NCBI GenBank assembly: GCA_029261905.1
Contig: JAJDAM010000957.1
Location: 1-11,980 of the forward strand
DNA: 11,980 nt
Source of the DNA: Deltaproteobacteria bacterium
GTDB lineage: Bacteria; Myxococcota_A; UBA9160; SMWR01
Direction: 5' to 3'
The first letter of the stretch is position 1. The number at the start of each line of letters is the position of its first letter. The position numbers and the translations under genes were made by a program. The notes beneath the pieces are model-generated. The model ran no database searches. It was given only the letters and a program-made list of their open reading frames with translations, and was not told the DNA's origin. Below are positions 7,087 through 11,980 of the stretch, one piece after another.

Positions 7087-7835
7087 TCGGTCGAGCTCTC
7101 TGACCCGGCACAATCGTACGCGCTGAGATCGACGATCTTCGGAGCGGGCTCGATGTGTTCGACGGTCTCGCGCGCCAGCTGCCAGACCCGTTGCGCACCA
7201 TCCATGACCCGCGAGTCGGCCGACGCAACGAGTACGTCAGACGATGCCACCTCGAGCAGTCGATCCGGATCCGGAACCACTTCGATCTCCCAGTGCAGCT
7301 GCAGCTCCGCGGCGAACTCGACCAGGGTCCCAGCCAGCCGACCACTATTCGACACGGGAGCGTCGAGTAGCCAGCGACAGCGATTCGTGTTTGTCGCCGC
7401 GAGAACCTCTGCGATCGCAAGCACGGCCGGTCGTGTCTCGTCCACGGACCGGTAGTTGCCGTGCATACTCGCCATGTCGCGCAGTGCCCCGTCGCGTCCG
7501 AGTAGCAGGACACCACCAGCCAACGCAGCCTCGACGGTCGTCAACACGTTGAAGCCGTCGATCCAAACCGGAACGCCGGGCAGAGACCGTGCCGAACGCG
7601 CCAGCCGCTCCGCGCGCTGCTCGTCACTGCACGCGCAGCGGAGCACAGCTTGTCGTTGCCGCACTGTGAGGTTGTGGCGATTGCCGACCAGCGCAAGCGC
7701 GGCCCGCGAAGAGTATCCCCGACTGAGCAACCAGCAGAGATCCGCGACCGCACTGCGCAGCGTGGGCAACGCCTCTTCCGAGAAGAGATGCGCATCGTCG
7801 GGATGTGCGCCTCGATGGCGACGGCGATCGGGCAT
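7083..7835 (-). CDS. DUF434/DUF5616 domain protein (COG2454)
   Basis: A 250-residue protein of unknown function. The N-terminal domain (about 8-65) matches the DUF434 pattern: RGAHPDD at 8-14, LRSAVADLCWLLSRGY at 26-41, LVGNRHNLTVRQR at 49-61. The C-terminal domain (about 88-240) corresponds to DUF5616. It opens with VWIDGFNVLTT at 90-100 and has further acidic residues at D115, D158, D200, D207 and D212, with GNYRSVDET at 126-134 and LDAPVSNSGRL at 157-167. The DGFN entry plus scattered Asp recalls PIN/NYN-type nucleases, which is inference only. The start is uncertain: I take the ATG at 7835 because the DUF434 match begins right after it. An in-frame GTG at 7880 would add 15 residues. It lies 129 nt after kbl, and its stop overlaps the start of the kinase-like gene. 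Confidence 0.8.
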   Translation of the reverse strand: MPDRRRHRGAHPDDAHLFSEEALPTLRSAVADLCWLLSRGYSSRAALALVGNRHNLTVRQRQAVLRCACSDEQRAERLARSARSLPGVPVWIDGFNVLTTVEAALAGGVLLLGRDGALRDMASMHGNYRSVDETRPAVLAIAEVLAATNTNRCRWLLDAPVSNSGRLAGTLVEFAAELQLHWEIEVVPDPDRLLEVASSDVLVASADSRVMDGAQRVWQLARETVEHIEPAPKIVDLSAYDCAGSESSTE

Positions 7836-7964
7836 GCCGACAGAATAGCGATCGGTCACCTCGTCGTTTGAATCGACCACGGTGTCGTTTCGGGAGTAAA
7901 CGTCGACTGCGCGGTCGGGACGAGATGCCGCGTCGGAAGGCGGTCCCAGAATCCCACTTGGCTT

Positions 7965-9182
7965 TCAGAAAGAGCCGAGCGCGGCGAGCAACTCGTCGAT
8001 GTCGGTAGGTGTGTGATCCGCTGACACCTGGAAGCGGATTTCGTCTTCCCCTTTGGGGACGACTGGATACGCGAGCCCCGTCGCGAGCACAGCATGTGCG
8101 CGCAGGTGCTGAACCAGTTCGGTGGTGCGCGCCGTGTCTCGCACCAGCAACGGGACAACCGGGTGTTCGCCAGGAATACTCTCGAAGCCCAATTTCTCGA
8201 GCCCCGCTCTGAGCCGACGCGTCAACAGCCGCAACTGCTCGAGCCGGTTGCGGCCCTCTTTCGAGTCGAGCAGTTCCAACGCTCGGCTGGCAGCTGCCGC
8301 TTCGGCTGGCGTGATCGGGTTGGAGTAGACGTAGTATGGCGACTTCTCGCGCAGGAAGTCGATCAACGTCCGGCTGCCGACCACATAACCGCCGTTGACG
8401 CCGAGCGCCTTGCCCAGAGTTGCAATCAGCAGATCGGCTCGAGTCGCGGTCGCCTCTTCCGTCCCGCGTCCCGTTTCGCCGAGGGCTCCGATGCCATGCG
8501 AGTCGTCGACCACTACGCAGACGTTCTCTTCGAAGCGATCATCGTAGTCGCGCGCGATCGCGACAATGCGGTCGAGTGGCGCATGATCACCGCGCATACT
8601 GAAAATGCCATCAGTCACGATGATCGCGCGCTGATAGCGCCCCACGCCTTGCTCGAGTGCGGCTTCGAGCGCATCCATGTCGAGGTGCGGGAATACCCGC
8701 TTCTTTGCGGGTTGGCCCAACCGAATCGCGTTGACGATGCAGTTGTGATTGAGTTCGTCGCTGATCACGAGCGTCGCGTCGTTGATCAGCGCCGGCAGTG
8801 TCCCCATCACGGCCGCATACGCCGAGCTGTAGATCGTCGTCGCCTCACGCCCGTGAAAATCTGCGAGACGCGCCTCCAGTTCGACGAGCGGCGCGAAGGT
8901 GCCGCTAATGAAGCGGACCGCCTGCGGGCCGGTGCCGAACTCGTGCACGGCTTCCTGCTCGGCGGCGATCACGTCCGGATGCAGCGCCATCCCCAGGTAG
9001 CCGTTCGAATTCATACGCAGGAAAGGACGATCGCCCTCCCCCTCGAGCAGAACACGGGGCCCACGGTCGCCCTCTGTGGGCAGTACGCGCACGATCACCG
9101 ACTCGGCGCCCTTGCGAGTGCCCTCCTTCTCGAGTGACTCGAGATCTCGCGCGAGTACCTGTTCGAGACGGTCGAAGGGCAT
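7965..9182 (-). CDS. kbl: Alpha-oxoamine synthase, probable 2-amino-3-ketobutyrate CoA ligase
   Basis: A 405-residue PLP enzyme of the alpha-oxoamine synthase family (Kbl, BioF, HemA/ALAS, serine palmitoyltransferase). Seen: NSNGYLG at 58-64, FISGT at 91-95, SDELNHNC with ring-stacking H146, DGIFSMRGD at 191-199, DDSHG with D226 and H229, and ATLGKALG with PLP lysine K258. The D-H-K spacing (3 and 29) equals that of E. coli BioF. In the Kbl role it cleaves 2-amino-3-oxobutyrate with CoA to glycine and acetyl-CoA in the cytosol. I favour this because tdh, which makes that unstable intermediate, ends 5 nt upstream. Odd point: the segment after the lysine (GVNGGY) is one residue shorter than GGASGGY of E. 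coli Kbl and resembles BioF or ALAS, so the acyl-CoA or amino-acid specificity could differ. Confidence 0.8.
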   Translation of the reverse strand: MPFDRLEQVLARDLESLEKEGTRKGAESVIVRVLPTEGDRGPRVLLEGEGDRPFLRMNSNGYLGMALHPDVIAAEQEAVHEFGTGPQAVRFISGTFAPLVELEARLADFHGREATTIYSSAYAAVMGTLPALINDATLVISDELNHNCIVNAIRLGQPAKKRVFPHLDMDALEAALEQGVGRYQRAIIVTDGIFSMRGDHAPLDRIVAIARDYDDRFEENVCVVVDDSHGIGALGETGRGTEEATATRADLLIATLGKALGVNGGYVVGSRTLIDFLREKSPYYVYSNPITPAEAAAASRALELLDSKEGRNRLEQLRLLTRRLRAGLEKLGFESIPGEHPVVPLLVRDTARTTELVQHLRAHAVLATGLAYPVVPKGEDEIRFQVSADHTPTDIDELLAALGSF

Positions 9183-9187
9183 CGCGC

Positions 9188-10156
9188 TCAGCCCCGCTGC
9201 TGCAGTCGGACGGCCAGGTGTTCGAGCATGTCACGAGTCATCGCGCCGAGATCATAGCGGGGCTTCCAATCCCATTCGTAGCGAGCAGCGGCGTCATCCA
9301 TCGACTCCGGCCAGGAGTCGGCGATCGCCTGCCGCACGGGATCTACGTCGTAGTCGATTGCGAAGTCCGGAATGTGCCTGCGGATCTCTTCCGCGAGTTC
9401 CGATGGGCAGAAGCTCATCGCTCCGAGATTGTACGCGTTACGGTGTACGACACGGTTCGGGTCGGCCTCCATCAACTCCATCATCGCGCGAATGGCATCG
9501 GGCATGTACATCATCTCGAGACGGCTGTCGGAACGAAGAAAGCACGTGTAGTGCCGATAGCGAATCGCCTGATAGAAGATCTCGACTGCGTAGTCGGTGG
9601 TGCCGCCTCCTGGAGGTGCTCCGTACGAGATCAATCCCGGCAGCCGCAGACCACGCGTATCGAGGCCGAATCGCGAGTGGTAGTAGTCGCACAACAATTC
9701 GCTTGCGACCTTGGTGACACCATACATAGTCGTGGGTCGTTGGAGCGTCTCCTGCGGAGCTCGCTGGCGCGGAGTCGACGGACCGAACGCTCCGATCGAA
9801 CTCGGAAAGAACACCGCGCTGCCTTCCTGCCGCGCCACCTCGAGCGTTCGATACAGACCCCCCATGTTCACTTCCCATGCGACTCGTGGCTTCTCCTCTG
9901 CCACGGCCGACAGAAGTGCCCCCAGGTGGTAGATGGTCCCGACGTCGTAGCGGCGAACGACGTTCTCGATCTCTCGGATGTGTGTGCAGTCGACGCGCTC
10001 GAAGGGGCCCTCGACGGACCCGACGCCAGCCGCGGGTTCGCGGATATCTGAAGCGATCACCCGATCCGAGCCATGGCGCTTGCGAAGTGCGGTCACGAGT
10101 TCGGAGCCGATCTGCCCGAGCGCCCCAGTAACGAGAACCGACCGCATGACCGGCAT
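9188..10156 (-). CDS. tdh: L-threonine 3-dehydrogenase, SDR (epimerase-like) type
   Basis: A 322-residue extended short-chain dehydrogenase. It oxidises L-threonine with NAD+ to 2-amino-3-oxobutyrate, which the next enzyme cleaves. Seen: the nucleotide-binding glycines GALGQIG at 11-17, IYHLGALLSAVAE at 75-87, PSSIGAFGP at 118-126, the catalytic Y145 and K149 in MYGVTKVASELLC, then LRLPGLISYGAPPGGGTTDY (about 170-189) and MMYMPDAIRAMMELM, which together are the signature of the UDP-galactose-epimerase-like threonine dehydrogenases rather than the zinc MDR enzyme of E. coli. No signal peptide. The start is ATG 10156; an ATG three codons later (10147) fits equally well, and no strong ribosome-binding site separates them. 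It lies 31 nt after the cytochrome gene and 5 nt before kbl, with which it forms the threonine-to-glycine pathway. Confidence 0.93.
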   Translation of the reverse strand: MPVMRSVLVTGALGQIGSELVTALRKRHGSDRVIASDIREPAAGVGSVEGPFERVDCTHIREIENVVRRYDVGTIYHLGALLSAVAEEKPRVAWEVNMGGLYRTLEVARQEGSAVFFPSSIGAFGPSTPRQRAPQETLQRPTTMYGVTKVASELLCDYYHSRFGLDTRGLRLPGLISYGAPPGGGTTDYAVEIFYQAIRYRHYTCFLRSDSRLEMMYMPDAIRAMMELMEADPNRVVHRNAYNLGAMSFCPSELAEEIRRHIPDFAIDYDVDPVRQAIADSWPESMDDAAARYEWDWKPRYDLGAMTRDMLEHLAVRLQQRG

Positions 10157-10187
10157 TCTAGCCCGTCATCGAACGCGACCGCCCGGG

Positions 10188-11138
10188 TCACTCAGTGACG
10201 AAATCGGGATTCTTCCAGTCCGGCGGCGCCTGCATCTCGATCGGTGGCTCGAGCCGTGAGACGTAATCGAGCACCGCATGAACCTCGCGATCCTCGAAAG
10301 CCTTGATCTGGGCAACCATCTCGGGATTCGCGTTGTGGCGCTCGCCGTCGCGTATCCACTCGAATTGACGAACGAGATAGTTGTAGTTCTGCGCGTGGAT
10401 GCGGGGCGTGTAGGTCTCGTTGTTCCCTTCTCCATTCTCGCCGTGACATTGCGCGCAATTCTCGCGATAGAGGCTTTCGCCGTATTCGAGATCTTTGCCC
10501 GAGCCCTTTCCCAGACGGACGTTGATCTCCAGGCTCTCGATGTAGCCCGCTACGTCCGCGATGGACTGCGCACCGCCGATGGCCTCGGCCGACGCGTACG
10601 CGGCCATCATCGCGTTGCCGCGATTGCCGATCCGGATGTCGGCCAACTGCTTGATGATGACGCTGCGGTGCTGTCCGGCGAGCTGCGGCATCCCGCCGTA
10701 CGGAAGACTCCAGCCCTCGGGCATGTGGCAGGCCGCGCAATCGCGATAGATCTGAAGACCGTGTGCAACATCCGGTGTCAATGACAGCGCTTGTTCGATC
10801 TGCTTTCGGGCCTTCGCGTTCAGATCCTCGGGGGTCGGAGCGACCACCTTTGGTGTCGGAGCGACTTCGGGGATCTTCAACAAGTCGAAGCACAAACGGA
10901 GGAAGCGCTCGGCTCGGACCGTGTGTCCCCTGTTGTAGAGGTCGAGAGCGAACGCGCGCCGGCCCAGGCACGACTCGACCGCTTGTTGGAGCACACGCGA
11001 GGGGTTCTTCCTCAGCGCGTGATCGATCCGCTCCAGATCTTCGTCGAAGCCAGCGACGGCTGGAAGGGAAATCACGAGAAGGGACGCGGTCGCAATCGCG
11101 ATGACGACTCTTCGACAATTCGGAATGGAAATCGACAT
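10188..11138 (-). CDS. Secreted diheme c-type cytochrome (c4-like) with N-terminal extension
   Basis: A 316-residue periplasmic electron carrier. Seen: a signal peptide with RR at 9-10, a hydrophobic stretch at 11-26 and an AVA cleavage site before G30; a helical-looking region at 31-90 with Cys at 57 and 83; a Pro-rich linker with VAPTP twice (92-96 and 99-103); and two class I heme c domains. Heme sites are CAACH (134-138) and CAQCH (228-232). Probable Met ligands are M177 or M178 (in GNAMMAAY) and M274. The tandem heme domains resemble cytochrome c4, a known donor to cbb3 oxidases in several Gram-negatives, and the divergent ccoN supports that role. The extension of about 100 residues before the first heme domain is unusual. 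I start at ATG 11138 because it gives a clean signal peptide; an ATG at 11162 is possible. Neither has a clear ribosome-binding site. Confidence 0.88.
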   Translation of the reverse strand: MSISIPNCRRVVIAIATASLLVISLPAVAGFDEDLERIDHALRKNPSRVLQQAVESCLGRRAFALDLYNRGHTVRAERFLRLCFDLLKIPEVAPTPKVVAPTPEDLNAKARKQIEQALSLTPDVAHGLQIYRDCAACHMPEGWSLPYGGMPQLAGQHRSVIIKQLADIRIGNRGNAMMAAYASAEAIGGAQSIADVAGYIESLEINVRLGKGSGKDLEYGESLYRENCAQCHGENGEGNNETYTPRIHAQNYNYLVRQFEWIRDGERHNANPEMVAQIKAFEDREVHAVLDYVSRLEPPIEMQAPPDWKNPDFVTE

Positions 11139-11276
11139 TGGCCCGGAGTCTACGCTCACCATCACCAACTGCCAGGGAATCTTCGACCATTACGCGAGGC
11201 CATTGTGAACCTTCGAGAACGCTCGGAAGCCCTCCAATCGGTGGTCTCACGAGCGACGGAGTGACTGACGCGATTT

Positions 11277-11291
11277 GCCCCGTGCTGGGGC
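11277..11291. repeat. Short GC hairpin in the divergent region
   Basis: GCCCC at 11277-11281 and GGGGC at 11287-11291 flank a 5-nt loop. There is no T-run, so it is not an evident terminator. It could be chance in GC-rich DNA. Confidence 0.3.
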
Positions 11292-11369
11292 GAACTGCAC
11301 CAGTGACACCGGAGTTTTCGAGCGTTGAGAGCGGAGGAGCATCCGCAGTTGGCACGTCGCCTGCACATG

Positions 11370-11425
11370 GGGGTGCACTGAGTGAGAAGGGGTGCACTGA
11401 GCACGAAGGGGTGCGCGTGCGCGAA
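11370..11425. repeat. Three tandem 19-bp direct repeats upstream of ccoN
   Basis: Copy 1 (11370-11388) and copy 2 (11389-11407) both begin GGGGTGCACTGAG and end GAA, with 16 of 19 identical. Copy 3 (11408-11425) is 18 bp and degenerate (GGGGTGCGCG...CGAA). The spacing is close to two helical turns, and the array ends 54 nt before the ccoN ATG. It could be a set of regulator sites in the cytochrome/oxidase promoter region or a simple slippage-derived minisatellite. Confidence 0.75.
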
Positions 11426-11479
11426 GGTGCGGACCGACCCATAACCATGCACGTCGGCGAGGTAACGAACGGATGATCG

Positions 11480-11980
11480 ATGACTGAAGCGACCGCAAAC
11501 CCGAGTGATTTCACGGGTGAGTACAACCTTCGGGTAGTTCGACAGTTCTCCATCATGACGGTCGTCTGGGGAATCGTAGGAATGTTGGTCGGCGTACTGC
11601 TCGCCGCACAACTCGCCTGGCCGGCGCTCAACTTCGATACCCCGTGGCTGAGTTTCGGTCGCCTTCGGCCGCTCCACACCAATGCTGTGATCTTTGCATT
11701 CGGTGGCTGCGGGTTGTTCGCCACGGCCTTCTACGTCGTCCAGCGAACGTGTCGCGCACCTCTGATCTCCGACAAACTGGCGGCCTTCTGTTTCTGGGGA
11801 TGGCAGTTGGTCATCGTCTCGGCCGTGATCAGCCTTCCGCTGGGATATACGACGAGCAAGGAGTACGCCGAGCTCGAATGGCCCATCGACCTGTTGATCA
11901 CCGTCGTCTGGGTCGCGTTCGCGGTCGTGTTCTTCGGAACGATCGCGAAGCGCCGCACAGCCCACATCTACGTCGCCAAC
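11480..11980 (+). CDS. ccoN: cbb3-type cytochrome c oxidase subunit I, N-terminal part
   Basis: The first 167 codons of ccoN, open to the right edge of the window. CcoN is the heme-copper catalytic subunit that reduces O2 to water in the inner membrane, typically at low oxygen. Seen: YNLRVVRQFSIMTVVWGIVG at 15-34, RLRPLHTNAVIFAFGG at 61-76 with H66 as the expected low-spin heme b ligand, YVVQRT at 85-90, and KEYAELEWPID at 127-137, a block strongly conserved in CcoN. Hydrophobic segments at about 21-45, 64-88, 100-121 and 136-155 fit the first four membrane helices. The high-spin heme and CuB ligands lie beyond the window. The ATG at 11480 is chosen because the earlier ATG at 11473 meets a stop after four codons. 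The best upstream purine stretches are GGATGA at 11471-11476 and a more distant GAGG at 11459-11462. The divergent diheme cytochrome is a plausible electron donor. Confidence 0.95.
   Translation, partial: MTEATANPSDFTGEYNLRVVRQFSIMTVVWGIVGMLVGVLLAAQLAWPALNFDTPWLSFGRLRPLHTNAVIFAFGGCGLFATAFYVVQRTCRAPLISDKLAAFCFWGWQLVIVSAVISLPLGYTTSKEYAELEWPIDLLITVVWVAFAVVFFGTIAKRRTAHIYVAN

Larger units (their letters stand above)
11139..11479. other. Divergent intergenic region between cytochrome c and ccoN
   Basis: About 340 nt that must hold promoters for both directions. I see three tandem 19-bp repeats at 11370-11425, a short GC hairpin at 11277-11291, and several further TGCAC words (near 11294, 11361 and 11446). 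I looked for an FNR/Anr site (TTGAT-N4-ATCAA), common before ccoN, and saw no good match. No clear -10/-35 pair stands out. An open frame that ends at 11476 on the + strand has no family resemblance and overlaps the cytochrome start region, so I do not call it. Confidence 0.6.

Noticed and set aside
5809..7455. 548-codon + strand open frame
   Set aside because: Antisense to gcvPA, the kinase-like gene and the DUF434 gene, all with clear family motifs; its translation resembles no family and is the usual shadow in GC-rich DNA.
7836..7964. Terminator or promoter between kbl and the DUF434 gene
   Set aside because: No stem followed by a T-run and no recognisable promoter pair, so I leave the 129-nt gap unassigned.
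8094..9137. 347-codon + strand open frame
   Set aside because: Antisense shadow of the kbl-like gene.
11138..11476. 112-codon + strand open frame ending just before ccoN
   Set aside because: Starts at a TTG within the cytochrome start region, has no motif, and its middle is only the tandem repeats.
10192..11724. 510-codon - strand open frame
   Set aside because: Spans the cytochrome gene in another phase and runs antisense into ccoN; the translation is Arg/Ser-rich without motifs.

Overview
The window holds nine protein-coding genes on GC-rich DNA: two on the + strand at the left, six on the - strand through the middle and right, and one + strand gene cut off by the right edge. The gene set (WS/DGAT acyltransferases, split glycine decarboxylase, SDR-type threonine dehydrogenase, a diheme cytochrome c and a cbb3 oxidase) suggests an aerobic or microaerobic Gram-negative bacterium. 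A lineage near the former Deltaproteobacteria/Myxococcota is my guess; no marker gene in the window fixes it. No rRNA, tRNA, CRISPR array, transposase or integrase is visible.

Left block (147-2986, +). Two adjacent paralogues of the WS/DGAT acyltransferase family, 8 nt apart, look like one transcript. The second keeps the catalytic HHxxxDG motif. The first keeps the fold-level sequence but has HQxxxSG and has lost other family signatures, so it may be a pseudoenzyme partner. A cluster of TGCGTGC arms in dyad arrangement lies just upstream and may be an operator.

Middle block (3055-10156, -), read from right to left. SDR-type L-threonine 3-dehydrogenase (tdh) is followed after 5 nt by an alpha-oxoamine synthase that is probably 2-amino-3-ketobutyrate CoA ligase (kbl). 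Next comes a DUF434/DUF5616 protein that overlaps an ATP-NAD kinase (AcoX/COG3199-like) gene at ATGA, and then gcvPA and gcvPB, which overlap at TTGA. Together these would turn threonine into glycine plus acetyl-CoA and then decarboxylate the glycine into one-carbon units. GcvH, GcvT and the lipoamide dehydrogenase are not in the window. The kinase-like/DUF434 pair in the middle of this pathway is the least explained part.

Right block (10188-11980). A secreted diheme c-type cytochrome (- strand) lies 31 nt upstream of tdh. It is divergent from the first 167 codons of ccoN, the catalytic subunit of cbb3-type cytochrome oxidase. The roughly 340-nt region between them carries three tandem copies of a 19-bp GGGGTGC-starting repeat. 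The cytochrome is a plausible electron donor to the oxidase, although its position also makes it the possible first gene of the threonine/glycine transcript.

The 68 nt between the convergent second acyltransferase and gcvPB (2987-3054) shows no convincing terminator.
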